Assembly: GCA_947044365.1 (NCBI GenBank)
Contig: OX345638.1
Coordinates: 4,724,201-4,788,200, forward strand
Source of the DNA: Petrosia ficiformis
Lineage: Eukaryota > Porifera > Demospongiae > Haplosclerida > Petrosiidae
Reading direction: 5' to 3'
DNA: 64,000 nucleotides
Shown: in pieces, positions 12,801 through 27,800 of the stretch
Position numbering within the stretch: the first letter of the stretch is position 1
How the letters are laid out: each line of letters opens with the position of its first letter
The notes under the pieces: generated by a model
The model's input: the letters and a program-made list of their open reading frames with translations, nothing else
What the model was told of the DNA's origin: nothing
The model's database searches: none
Made by a program: the position numbers and the translations under genes

Positions 12801-15800
12801 ATGATTGAGTGTGAACAGTGCCTTTGTTGGTCTCACAGTGATTGTGTTAATATTCCTCCTCACCTAGCTAGTTCTTTTCCTTTTATTTGTCCTCATTGTG
12901 TTAAGGCTTCTATTACTTTGATTCCTACCCTTTGTTCTGAGATCTCTCATCTTAGAGCTAGGGTCATTAAACTTGAAAATGCTAATAAGCCTTCTCCTAA
13001 CCCTGAAATCACGTCTGTTCATGAGCCTTCCATGTCTCTCTCTCAACATGTAGATTCTTTATCTTGTTTATCCAATTCCCTCCCTCCTACAAATTCTCCT
13101 ATCATTACTTCATCCACTATTCTTTCGTCTACCAATCCTTCTGTCTCCTCTGTCCCTCCTGTTTCTGCTGTGCCTGTTTCTTCTGTTCCTTCTGTTCCTC
13201 CAGTTTTACCTCTCCCTTCACAACATTTTCCTTCACAAAATTCTAAATCTAGCTATCCCCCACAGCATTTTTTGTCTCATTCTCGCCCCCCTTGCAAACC
13301 ACCTTTCCAACCCTTCCCAATTTGTCATCCATCTTTAAAACCGCCTCTTCTTCCAACTCCCCAAATTCCTCCTCGTCAGCCTTTTCTTCAACCTATCCCA
13401 TATTGTTACCCATCTCTTCCCTCATCAAAACCCCCTCTACTGCCAACTCCTCAGATCCCTCTTTTCCCCAATGTCTTCTCTCCCGCTACTGTTCCAAATA
13501 CCAACCCCAATGTCTACCCTCCTTCTCTTACCTTACAACCTCCGTTTCCCATTGCTCCCCCCTTCAAAACAGCTCCCACTCTTCCACTCAATCTTGCTCA
13601 AAAGCATTGCCCCATTCTGCCATTTCCTCATCCCTCAGTTGTAGCCAATCTGATTGTACATCTCGCTTCTTCTCTTCTGACTCCATCCAATCATCACCCT
13701 CTTCCTGTCATATGACTTTTAGTTTTCCTCACCTGCCTGTACCTAGTAATCTCTCTGCATTTAATCCTAATTCTGCTCCCACCCGCTCACTCAAAATTCT
13801 TTCTTTAAATGTTCGTAGTCTATTGCCCAAGTTTGATGAATTCTGTCTTGTTTGTGCTTCCCTTTCTCCGGATATTATTTGTGTGTCTGAGTCCTGGCTG
13901 TCACAAGATATTCTTGACCATGAAATTGCTCTAATTAGTTATCAACTTTTTCGTAAAGATAGAAACCGACATGGTGGAGGTGTTCTTCTTTACATTCATT
14001 CTAATATCTTTGCTGTCCCTTTAAAGCTTTCTTGTGATCTTGAACTGCTTTTGGTTTCAGTTAAAGTTTTCAATCAAACATTTACTCTTGGTTCTTATTA
14101 TAGACCTCCCTCCTCGCTTAATGGCGTTTCTGATTTAGTTGAACTCCTTTCTTCTATTCCTCCTGAGTCTATTCAAAATCTTATAATTGCTGGGGATTTT
14201 AATGTTGACATGTCTTCCCCAAGTGGACGTCTATTTAGTGACTTTTCCTCCCTTTTAAACTCTTTTTCTTTGTCCCAGATAGTATCTTCACCTACTCATA
14301 CTCCTGTATGTGGTTCATGTTCTATTATTGATCTTGTTCTTGTTCCCGATAGTTTAAGTGCCTCATTGGTAATTTTACCTCCAGTTTCTTCTTCTAATCA
14401 TAACTCTGTACTTTCTACTGTTTCTCTCAGATCTTCTGCCCATTTTAACAGACAGCCTTCGAAACGTAAAATTTGGCTATATCATCTTGCTGATTTTGAC
14501 AGGGCCAATTTTCTTTTATCTTCAATTCCTTGGGATACTCTTTTCTCTTCTGATTTAGATCTATCATGGAATACTTTTAAGGATAATTTTATGAGAGTAA
14601 TTGATCAATGTATTCCATGGAAGTATTCTTCTCCATCTTCTTTCCCTCCATGGATTGATTCTGAATTGAAAATTAAAATTAAACGTCGTCAAAGGCTCTT
14701 TACACAAGCCAAGAGATTTAATAGTTCTTCAATTCGTCAAACCTATTGTTCTCTTCGAAATCACATAACCTCTACTATTAGATTAAAAAAATTCCAATTC
14801 TTTCGCTCTCTATCTTCCTCTTCTCCTAAGAAGTTCTGGTCTTATGTTCGGTCTACAAGAAAAACTTCCTCATCTGTTCCCCCTCTCAATTTTAAAGGTA
14901 AAATCTTTACCTCTGATTGTGATAAAGCTGATATTTTGAATGAATATTTTTCTGGTTGTTTTCATTCATCCATTCCTCCCCTTTTCTCTTTTTTACCTGC
15001 TTTTGGCCAGTCCTCTCTTCCCCCATCTTACCTCTGTACTCAGTCTCAAGTTCTTTCTTTGATTGCTAATCTGCCTCTTGACTCTGCTTCTGGTCCTGAT
15101 TTCATTTCCACTCGTATGCTCAAACACACTGCTCACTCTATCGTCTCCCCTCTCACTCATATTTTTAACTTATCTCTGTCTTTAGGCCGTGTCCCCTCTG
15201 ATTGGAAAAATTCTTTTATTGTTCCCATACCAAAATCCTCTTCTAATACCAGTGATCCTTCCAACTATCGTCCTATATCTTTACTTTCTGTGGTTAGTAA
15301 AATTCTTGAAAAGCATGTTCACTCCATACTCTACAGGTTTTGTTTAGACTACAATCTTGTGTCCCCCTATCAATTTGGTTTCTTACCTAATCGTTCAACC
15401 TCTTCAGCTCTTCTTTTTGTTATCAACTCTTTTCATAAAATCCTTCAAAATAATAAAGCAATTTGTGCTTGCTTTCTTGATCTCAAGAAAGCATTCGACA
15501 CTGTTCCTCATGCTCCATTAATTGACCTTCTTTCCTCTCTTAATTGTCCTCCTAGTTTAATTAAATGGCTTCATTCTTATTTATCATCTCGTTTTCAGCA
15601 AGTCGTTCTTAATGGATCCTCCTCTTCTTCTCTTCCAGTTCTATCTGGAGTTCCTCAACGATCCATTCTTGGACCTCTTCTCTTTCTTATTTACATTAAT
15701 GGTATTACTTCTGTTCCTTTATCCCCCGCTTCTACTCTAATTTTATATGCTGACGACATCCTTATCTTTCGCCCAATAGATAACGAATTGGACCTTTCTA

Positions 15801-18800
15801 CTTTCCAAAATGACCTTAAATCTATATCTTTGTGGCTTTCCACTAATTTCCTCTCTCTGAATCTTTCGAAATCTAAGTATATGTTTCTGTCTTATAGGCG
15901 TTCTATATTTATTAATTCGCTTCCTCCTCTCTGTCTTTTTGGTTCACCTTTGGAATTAGTTACTGAATTTAAGTATTTAGGTGTCACCATATGTTCTTCT
16001 TTATCCTGGTCTCCCCACATTTCAAATATTTGTGCAAAGGCTCGTAAATTACTTGTCTTTTGTATCGACAATTTTATTTCTATTCTGATACCTCTACACT
16101 TTTACATCTTTATATTTCCCTTATTCGTCCTCATCTGGAATACTGCTCTTTTCTTTTTGACCCTCATTCTTCTCATCTCTCTTCCAAAATTGAAAAAGTC
16201 CAACACTTTGCTTGTAAAATTTGCAGCAAAGATTGGTCTTCTGATTACACCTTTCTTCTTTCCAAACTTCAACTACCCACTCTTCACTCTCGTCGCCAGA
16301 ATGCAAAACTGATTTTTCTCTTCAAAATTCTCCATAATCTGGTTGATTTCCCTGATCCTCCTCTTCAATTTCGGCCTGTTCCTTCCTATAATCTTCGTGC
16401 CTTTTCTTCTCAGAATCTCCAATATATCACTTACAAGACCCAGTCTGCTCTGAATTCTTTTTTCCCAGATTCGATTAAATTATGGAATTCATTGCCGGAC
16501 CATGTTAAATCATCTAAATCATTAAGTCAACTGAAGTTTTATATTAGATCTTATATGTAATGAAGTTATATCTTAAATATATAATTAAGTTCTGTTTTTC
16601 TTTTATGTAAACTTACTCTTCATATTAGCCCTTGGCTATTGAGTATTTAAGTATCACCAATGAGACAGAACAGTACCTATACTCCATCACAGACCCACAG
16701 AGCACATAACCAGACTATGTGAAGCATTTTAACAAACAATGGACTTACCAATCACACTCAATCGCAATGAAAATGAACAATTTAACTAATCAACTAACAA
16801 AGTGCCAACAAAGACAACAACAGAGAAAAAGAAAATATGCATGTTAACAACATGAAACAACCAACAAGCGAAAACAGTTGATTTTTATCCATTCCCACTC
16901 ATCTACCAACATGACATTCCATACCCTCAGTAACGGAACAATTATCATCCTTACCTCTTACAACAACAGATAATGTCTATTGGCCAATCACATTTATACC
17001 TAAACCAACATACTCACAATTATCCAACAGTGCACTGGACATTTAAAACTGGAACAGTATATACACTGAAACTAATGAAATTCACTTTATGACAAACTCC
17101 GATTACTCATATCACAAACAACACATACTCTAACAATAACAAAATGGAAAACTGGAATAAAATCTTCATAACTGCAAGACTACACTAACCATCAAACCAG
17201 CAGATAAAAACTTAGGCACTGTAATAATGGACACAGATGAATACATCAAGTAATGTATGATAGTTTTTACCAAACACAGATACATACAGAAGAACAGAAT
17301 ACCTTACACTTTACAAGCAACACAATTACCTGACAAAGCCATAGTAGTTACTATTGATGTCAACTCATTTTATCCCTCACTCCCCCAAACACAATGTATG
17401 AACATAATTTATGATGAAATACACAAAAATAGACTTAAATTTTCTTCAACCCTAATCTAATAATATAATACTACATACAAACATCAACTTCAACTAACTT
17501 GAAATTGGAACTTTTATCTTTCACGAAACTACCCGATAATGCCAACATGTACATGCCATTACATTACGCAACGTTTTAAAGACGCAACCTCACAAACACC
17601 AATTAAAATAAAGATAATAAACGACAGATCCCTTAACCATCCCTACATTTCACCTACACATATTCCGAAACATCCACAGATTTCTAAATTTGACAATACA
17701 CAAAGAACCAGCCTACTCATATACTCATTCTCAACACAAATTTATACCACAAATCCCAGAACCTTTACCAATATTTATACTGATCCTAAAATTGTGTAGC
17801 ACACACTACATGTAACCATGCACACACACACACAGCATCGGTAATATTAATATATAGTCTTGCATAGTCTTTTAATAATTTTAATTACAGACACCCACAT
17901 AAGGTTATTTAGTAGACCACATGTTTATAAGCGTTTAGTATCTAAAGGAAATATGGAGTACAGTGACGTAAAGGCATATGTGAATGTATACATGCACTTT
18001 GAAATTATGCTGTATTGAGGGAAGGGATGTAGTTATGGTACCGACCCTTGATAGTCAATTAGGTTTCCAGAATCAGGTCTGTCTACATTGTTATTGGTTA
18101 GTTGGAGAGTGGGCAAGTACATTAACGCTACCTCTGTAACTGGAGAATGGGTACACCTATAAAACTCACACACTCACATAACATTTGTTGTCATGTAACA
18201 ATTGTAATTATTAATTAATGAATACTCGTTTGACTTCAATATTTTCAAAGTTATGTATTTACTGTTGCATTTGTAAACAGGGCTCTATAGGCATTTTCAG
18301 ATACAAATAGAGAGGGGTTGTGATCCCACCAATGATGTCTTAACCACAGTTCTAGCCTGCATGCTGAAATAATAACCACAGGCCATCAATAACGGTTGGC
18401 AAAAGAAAGAGCTTAGGAGAGACCTACTATACCTGTTTAATTTTTAAAGCTAAGAATTTTGGCCGATAAAATGTTTAGTTGTTGAATTTGAGTAAAGCAA
18501 TACTCGGTTAGTCGACTCTTATTCTAGGAATGAAAGCATTATTCTCATTCATTTACAAGTTTGGGCATTTCTGGCCAACATGTAAATTCACACGTACACA
18601 CAATGTACTATATATACTGCAAATTGATTTTAACTAGATTTAATATCTTGCTTATCTAAGTTTACACAAGCTGAAGTAAACACTTTAAAGTTAAATATTT
18701 GTATTTTACACATTTTGTACACACATACACAAACACTTGCAACTCACAAGTTCACACACAAACGCATATTCAATTGCTTCGGAGTCATTTCCATAACCTA

Positions 18801-21800
18801 AGTGTGTAATAAAAGGAACCATACACTTACACTTCTCCTTCAGGTGTAGTCCTGAAGATTCTAATCGGTGCAGAACATTATTTCAATTTTGCAACTGCTC
18901 CTCCTCTGATGGTCCTGTGATGAGAATGTCATCCAGGTAGACAATGACTTTGGAGATTCCATTGTTCAGTACAACATTCCAAGAGACTCCAAATGGTAAC
19001 CGATTATAAACAAATACGTCCCGAAGGGTGTTTATGACAACATATTTTTCAATTCTTCATCCAATAGTAATTGTTGGTAGGGTTCACTGCAAGGTTTGAT
19101 TAGATTTTAGAATGCAGTACCGGTAGGATTGGGGCAGCCCAGTCAGAGAACGTAATCAGTTAAATACCAACGGATCAAGGTCATCAATCAAAGATCATCC
19201 CTGAAAATACTGCAATGTTACTGTAGAACATTTTGTAACGAAGTATCCTGTAGATTCATATTTGTCTTCCAGTTTAACTTTAGTGAACACAACCAATCTC
19301 GATCCAGCAAACTGCATTCTTTTTCAATAACGTTAATGGAATGTTTTGTGATTCACATTTAATTTCAGCTGACATAGTTCCATAAACCGACACGTTCTCC
19401 AGTGTACATTTTAAGACGAATGTCACTTTTCTGTAAGACATTTGATGGAAATAATCGTTTATAGGTTTCCAGAAAAATAATGGAAAAAGCTGCTCCAGTG
19501 TCCACTTCATCTAGTCTGAATATTTTTGAGTGACAAACAAGCATTATTGCCATCTCCACTCTTGCCACAGTAGTAAATTAGTGCTGCCTTGGGCTATTTC
19601 AAAGGCTTTTGAAGGTAAATTGCGTGGTCATTAACTGTGCATACACGTTTGTCCCTCAGGTTTTCTCACCTAATTCACTAAATTTCAGAGTTCAACAACA
19701 ATTCTCAGTACAGATTCGACATTTAGACAAAAATTAGATAAAAGATTGATAACACTAAGATCAATATCATCACCAATGGTCTGGGACTTTATAAAGTCTT
19801 CATTACTGTAACTAGATCATCATTTGAAATCTCTGATGGCTTCCCAGAGCAAGTAGATTCTCCAAAGAATGACAAGCAGTAGGTCCAATTGTAGACAGAA
19901 ATATAGCTGCTTTTTTCCATCATCAGCAATGTAAGTAGCATGAAAGAACTGGTTTAGCCTCTCAATTTATTGCATCAAACTTTCTTTTGGTTCGATAATT
20001 CGCCAATGTTTCCGAAGAGTGGCATCCTTGTTGCCAATTATCCTAACTCGGTTGTCAATAACAGCATTTATACAAGAACAATCTAATTTATAATGGCAAC
20101 ACTCTCAACAATACATTTAACCAGCTTATGTAGCTAACACTGTGAGACCAAGAGTCTGATGCACAACTAATCAGTACAATGATAGTAGACATATTTCTAA
20201 TTCTAACAATACATACACAATAATTATTGTCTCTATTTACAATAGTTTGTTCTCAATTACTACAGTGTGTATTGTACAGAGTGATGATTTATTTGCTTTT
20301 AGAAGTTCATTGATACATACACTAATAATAATATTATGTATCATTTGTAAAATATGTGTTTTTGAGCCTTTGAAATTTAGAGTGGATTTGATAATGATGT
20401 TCTATCTATGATGATATTTATACTAGTACACAGCAATTTTGTTTGTATGAGATAATTTCATAACTCTATTCTTTTATTATTTCATTTGACTACTGAATAG
20501 TGTGTCATTATATCAAACATTGACTTGTAGTTTACTGTAATTAGGTATTGATTTTAATACTCTGAAAAAAAACATGTGTAGTAATGAAGTAGCATTCAAG
20601 TATTTTACTGAAACTGCACCACAATACAACATCCTAAATGTATTCATTTCTTTAATAATAATTATACAAGAGTAAATAATGCTTTAACTGAATTATTGTA
20701 TGATGTTCATTTTTAATAATAATGGTGTATTATATTATAATCAGTCATATTGGGGAGTACGTGTTTCTAACAATTTTGTATACATACTTATACATTTACA
20801 ATCACTATACCTTTAATATATGTATAATGACATTATGTATAATAATTATACTATCATGATTATGTAACTATTGTTCTTCTACATGTGAAGTTGTACAATT
20901 GTAATTTGTGTTTAATAAAACGTGATACAATATTGTGTGTAATGATTGTACATGTCATGTTGAATGTATACATGAATATGTATAACTACACACACTACTA
21001 GAATGTAATCATTATGAGCTATTTAATATTGTATTTTATACTGTTTACCTAATAATGATAGAGACCTAATCATAAATTTAATAAATGATATTGTTATTGA
21101 TGATTGTGCATATTACAAATTTCACTACATGCATTATTTTTGGAAATTTGTGAATGCCAGGTAATATTTTGTTCCCTTAAACTTCAGAATGAATTATTTT
21201 GTCGCATTTGGTATCTTTTGGATTGGAAATCTTTATTTATAGGTCATTAAATTAAACAGAAGTTTTTATGCTTCATTGTTTAATAGTCTACTAGTATCAA
21301 CTCACGAGGGCTATGGAGAATGTTTTTTTTCTAAATTGAGAGGAGGAGTGTCTGAAATTCTAAAACACCCACTTATTATTAATCTAAGTATTGCACTGAT
21401 TACAATTTAGTGTTTAATTTATATTATGTACAAGCCCTACCCATCCCCTGCGTTTACAATTCTTGCTGCTGTAATCTAGATTGATAATGCAACTGCTATA
21501 TATTGTGTACTGCAAAAACTTTGAGCCATATTGACAAACTATATTTACACATGTTGCCATCAAGATGGCATTGAACACTCACTTTGAAACAGGCCAGTCC
21601 AAAAGTACTAGAAAGAAATAGTCAGCACAACAAGGAGACTTATGCTTAGTTTCTATTTTATAAAATTACAATACAGTTTTAGTGTATCTTCTCATGCAAA
21701 CTTAATCTACATAACAATAATTAACTCTATATAATCATGTATAATTATAAATATATAATTATGCAATATAGTCCTTAATTTTGATGTCAATTAGTGATAA

Positions 21801-24800
21801 CATAGTTTGGTGTGCATGTTCAAATTATGACTTGTAATCTATTGTTAATATAGCCATTATCTTCCTAGACATTATGTTGTTTTAGGTTCAATATACAGTA
21901 ATATCATTGTGTATATTTAATAATTATAATTATATACCTAGTTGATTATGCGTTGGGTACTTGTAATTACACAAAATACTGAAATGTTGAAATTTTGAGT
22001 ATAATCCTGTCCAGTGATGGTGAACAGTAAATTGAATGAGAATATAAAGTCAGTTTATTATATTATATTGCAATAAGCTAGATTAATTTAGTAGCATGTA
22101 TTATTTATAATAATTTTTGTACATTCCTAACTGAACTTGTCATTTTTTATCCTCCACTAATCACCTCAATTGTTACTCATAATTGCATACATAATATGAC
22201 AATCCTTATATTTGTATCAGTTTTTAAGGGATAATAAAATAATTTATCTTCAAAGTTGAGTTTACTTGATTGTTTAAACAATGTAGTTTGTAGGTTGGGT
22301 AATAATATCATGTGGCTTCATGGTAATTAATTATAACAATGCTTGATGTGCAAAATTAAAATTTGAACCTCTGTTGGTGGTGCAGACTGTAATATTGGTG
22401 GTGCAACACCACCACAAAAAGGCCTAACGAGAACACTGGCACTGCTTAGTCATATATACATGTACCTTCAAACTAAAGTAATTTAGACTGAATACATACA
22501 CAAGTGTTATTTCTTGTTTTGTGGTATTATACATATCCACATTGGTTTGAATATATCATGAAGAGATATTAGATCCGTGTGTTGTGACCAGTATGGTGTT
22601 TAGAAATTGAGCAGTTTTTACTTCTTTGTGAAGGATCAGTGAAGATGATGTAGAATATCTGGTATTGATATTATGTACTTCCACGACTACTAAACAATTA
22701 ATAACATATTTACAATCATGTTGTTAATAAAACAATATTACAAGTCCTGTATGCATTACTTGTAATGTGAATCTATGTTTTAAGTAGAATGTTTTAAAGA
22801 TTCCTATACAATAATTATTTTACATTACCAAATAGTATAAGCCATATATAGATTATTATGCTAGCTAAATGTTATATTGTTTTGATTATTATTTAACTTA
22901 ATAGCCCTAATACTGTATTTGTAACGTGTTGCTTATAATATTATGACAATTTGCTGTACTTTATGCACTTGTATGATTTTATGTATCATGTGATCCACTT
23001 CTGTAATTATATTGGCAGTTGTTACACATTTTTGCAAAACTTGAAGCTGTTAATATATTTGAATGGAAAGAGGTGTATTGCTTGATACTTATATACACCT
23101 CCAAGATCATACCACATATAATTACAAATATTATAATTATATATAATTATAATAACTCAAACATTGAAATGTTTCTATGACTACTTAATTAAAAAATTAC
23201 AATAATAATTATTATTAATTTATTATTTTATCTGATGTATGTTTTTCCTTTTCTTTCATAGAAAGGCAATTCTATTCTACATTGTGCTGCACGAAGTGGG
23301 AACAAGGAGACATTTCAGTTTGTCAGATCCACAGGAATGGATATCATGGCTGTTAATAATGTTAGTTATATTTATTTCATGACTTAATATAATATTGTTT
23401 ACAATATTGAATTATCACCTGCTTATAATATCACAGAGCAGAACAGAGCTTGTGTGTTTGTATTGAATATAAATAATTTCACTTGTTTTAATTTATTTAT
23501 TGTCTGTATTGATATTAATGTAATTGTCACTTCATGTAAGGATAGCTATTCTACGCATTCAAAGGAGCTTATCTAAACCATAGAATACAATAATTTCATG
23601 CTTGAGTGAGAACAAATGCATCCTGGTATGATCCTAACAATGCCTATACACCTAACATACTACTTATACCATATGAGACTATATAAATATAACATTATTA
23701 TATGAATCTGTAAATGAAGTACCATCTCATTCAGTTTGATTATGCATTGTGTACATGTATTTACACAAAATAGTGAATCTGTTCAATATTGAGCAATGGA
23801 GTACATGTTTTATTACAATCATGACCATTGATAGTGAACAGTGAAATCTGTATATTATATGTATTGCAATAGCCTATTTTAATATTTAAGTAATAATTAT
23901 TATTAATTTTATACTAATTTATGTACAATGATTCTCTGAATTTGTTATTTTTACCTTTCCACTAATCACATCAATTGTTACTTATAAAATCATCCCTGTA
24001 GTTTAAGGGAATAAATGTACTCCTACTGATGACATGTTTATCTGGTTACATATACACACACATTATAAAATTGCCCATAATCACACACGCATACACACAA
24101 AAATGGTGTCACACATGTAAACACCTCATATGTGTATGTAAGTATGTGCTCAGACAGAAATACTAGTATGTACTGCAGTCAAATTTGTGTTTGTAAATGT
24201 GCGTGATTCATGTGCATGCAGCTTTATATGTTTGTGTGTGCAGTGATGTATATGTGTTGTGTGTATCTACCTGTCAATGTTTATGTGCTAATAATTGTAA
24301 TTAAATAAGTCAGTTTAATTATTTTAAAAGCCTGTAAATGTTTACACATGTGAAAGCTTGTACAGTAATATTGAAAAGGCGCAATAATTAGTTTAAAGTA
24401 GTAATGAGAGATCTAGGCAGTTGTGATTCCCAATTAGACCCGAAACTAAAGCATAATAATTATTATGGATACATTTACATTACGATGCTTTCATTAAGAA
24501 ATTTTGTGTGATTTGTCAGCAGAGAGGTTATATATCTTAAATGTACTATTTCACCAAAAGTATTATGTGCTGAGTTTTATATACATTCAAACTAATACTG
24601 AATGTGTACACATGTGTTATTCTTGTTTTGTGGTATTATACGTGTCCACATTCATTTAAATGTGGCATGAAAAAAGATAGTAGTGTTGTCATCAGTAGTG
24701 TGTGTTCCATTTGGAAAATGATTAGTTTTTGCTTTTTTTTAGAGGCCTTGTATTTTAAAAATCTGGTGTATTAATCAGGCGTAGAATTTCTCATATTGAT

Positions 24801-27800
24801 TGTACATAGTACCTATTATAATCACTAGCTTATATACCAGAAAAATCAAAATATGCCATACTTACTGTTTGCCCTTGCATTATTTTATGAATGTTGACAG
24901 CTGTATGTATATATTACACATTACATAATCTTGAAGTAGTTTATATCATTAATGAAATGAAGTACAATGAGTATTAGTTATATATACCTACAAGGTCACA
25001 TAATAGTTATAATTATATGGCAACTCAAGAATTGTTTCAACACACTGAAATTTGTTGGACTATTATAATAATAATTCTAAACTTTATTATGGCCCGTAGG
25101 GCCATCCCTATAATTGCTTTCCCACGGGTTCTAACTATATATATATATATATATAATATTATAGATATATATATATATATATCTATTGTTGTGTCCACTT
25201 GTGCGAGTATGCGTTGTATACGTAGTTAAGGAAGTTGCGTCATTCCCGGGGACTCGGTCTATTAATAGGTGTGGCGCGTAAAAGAACGCACGCTCGAACT
25301 CTAAACGACCAACAGGAAGAAAGCTGCCTGTAGCTAAGTAGCTTACGTAGAAACTGGAACTAGTAGCTAGCTATTCTGCCTGAAATATATTCCTAAAGTT
25401 CTACAAAATCCTTTGAAATGTCAGGAGAGTAGATAATCAAAATAATAACTATAATAAGCTGATGTGTTTTAGGCATGATAAAGTCAGCCATGATTACTTA
25501 ATGCTGGATACCACAAAGCAGTCATTTGTCTTCACTTAAATTTGTAAAGCAATCATAGGGATGTTTTTTTTCGCTATATACACTTGTTATTATTTATAAT
25601 TAAGATACTGAAAACACCAAAATATATTTTATCATGAACATTACTTCTTATATTCTTATTATGTTGTCTTTTATAGGATGGTGATACAATCATGCATGCA
25701 GCAGCATTCACTGGTGAGGATAGTGTTCTAAAACTTCTTTGTGAGGAAGGACAAACCATCACTGTAGTTAATAATGTTAGTAGCAACATTACTGTACATG
25801 CATAATAATCATTATACACCAAAAATTAATAGTTTTCAGGTTATTTTGACAAATTGTTTTAAGAATCGTTCCACTCGAAATGCATTTCATTAATACATTT
25901 CGTACAACTTAGACTGACATTCAATGTGCATTTAGTGATGTCAATGTAAATCACATGCAATTCATAATATTAATACATAATATATAGACATTAATAATTA
26001 TAATTATACACATGAATACATATTTCTAATAATCAGCGAATTGAACATGGTTTTACTTCACTGAGCTTCCCATAATATGGTTTCAGTCTACTTAAGTCAC
26101 CTTTTTCACCTGACTTAATTAATTCATCATAGTAATTATCTTTACAGCCATTAAAGCAATCCTTAGTTATATGATGTGTTATGAGTGAGGACAATGAAAT
26201 AGATCTTCAGTGTAATAATAACTATAGTATATACAGGTGTGTATGTCGGACTCTCCAACCTAACAAATATGTTATCAGTATAAATTACTTGAAATATCAG
26301 CATTTTTTGGACCTGTTTATGTATTTAAAACAAAAAAAACATTATTTGTATAGAAAATGCTGGTCCTGCTGACAATACTTGGGAAAGGTTTTGTCTTTCT
26401 AACAAAGTTGTTATATTAGAAATTTGAGAGTTTTGAGTTTTTGTTAATGCCTTGAGCCATTAACATGGCAAATGATGTTGTTAAAACCACCATTAGACAT
26501 AGTTTACAGTTTGCAAAACTTACTCCTTTCCTAGTACAAGCAATATAGATATGTATAGTATGATGACAATTTCCAGTTTGACTTGAATTTTCTGATCCAG
26601 TAACAGCAGCCTTAAATCATTTAAATGAATAGGTGTCATCAGTTTTATCACGGTTATCATCTTCAACACTGCTGGTATATACCATTACTAGTGGTGGTAC
26701 TGTTGGTGTAGTAAGTATTGCTTTCATCATGTCTTTATAGGTGTGGGCTTAACACATGCTATAATCCGTATAACTAATCTATGAATGAGTGCTCCGTATT
26801 TGTCAGACAAATTCCGTTTTTTTTTTACGGATAGATTCGTATGGTTGCAGGCACTGGTATGTGGTTGTGTCTGACTGTTGTATGTTTCAAGCATTAGTAC
26901 AACAACTACTGAAGAGAAAACAGAAAGTTGTCTTGTATTTTTATACGCTCTATGTTTTTCTTCCTTTTATTTTTGACGTATAATATATAAGAGCAACATT
27001 GTTCTGTATTATATATTGTCTATCCTAAATAGTTTACATTAAGAGCTCTTATAAAATGATACTTCCTTATAAATGCAAATAAGACTATAATATCAATCTG
27101 CAATAATTCAAATTTAGGTTTCCTCATTTAGTTCATTGATACCAACTTGTGAACTTTTGTTCTGTAAATATTATCATAATGGTTGACATAATAGGTTTTC
27201 TGTTCATTGTAGATTATTCAGTTAATTTTATCTTAACATGACATGATTTGATAAGATAACATTTATGTGTCTTTCCATAGAATGGCCAAACTCCACTTCA
27301 CAAGGCTGCTGCACCTAATTGGTACCCTCCATCTACAGATGCTCTTATGTATTTAATAAAGAATGGAGCAGATCTCAGTGCAGTTGATAAAGTAACTAGT
27401 TACAACTTATGGAAATCATTTATCAATGAACTATACATTATATTGCATATTAGTAGATGACACATATCACCTGTCATCATCTCTAGTCAGAAATGAAGAG
27501 TCAATTTACCTCTAATGTAATTTATTGTAAATTTGTTAAGGATGTATAAACGTTAGTGAAATTAAGCATGAACTTTTATAATTATTATTATTTTGGAAAT
27601 GTTTTAGCTATAGGTAGCTTAGAAACAATTATGTATTAGCAGTATTGTAATAATTATTGAACCGAAACAAACAATCATGCTGGCAAAGAAAACCATAAAT
27701 TGTTAATTAACATTAATTATGATCACTACCCACATATTTTGTTACATAGTATATAACTATAGTTGTATTATTTCAATGTAGTAACTTGGAAGAATATATT

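Larger units (their letters stand above)
12483..16640 (+). mobile_element. Non-LTR retrotransposon (CR1/L2-like), nearly full length
   Basis: Two overlapping ORFs lie in the same orientation as the host gene inside its second intron: ORF1 (12483-13715) with a PHD-type finger, and ORF2 (13712-16560) with an APE endonuclease and a reverse transcriptase. Domain order and the YADD box fit the CR1/L2 group. The 5' UTR start and target-site duplication could not be fixed. The 3' end is placed about 80 nt after the ORF2 stop, where T-rich sequence gives way to other DNA. Pyrimidine-rich codon use (many tct/ttc/cct) sets it apart sharply from the AT-rich intron. One frameshift breaks ORF2, so this copy is probably inactive but young. 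Confidence 0.85.

Noticed and set aside
13292..13711. ORF2 extended upstream to 13292
   Set aside because: This stretch overlaps the Pro/Ser-rich part of ORF1 in another frame and has no domain. The ATG at 13712 overlapping the ORF1 stop is a better start.
25137..25183. (TA)n tract as a promoter TATA box
   Set aside because: It is a simple-sequence part of MITE A, variable between copies, with no associated start site evidence.
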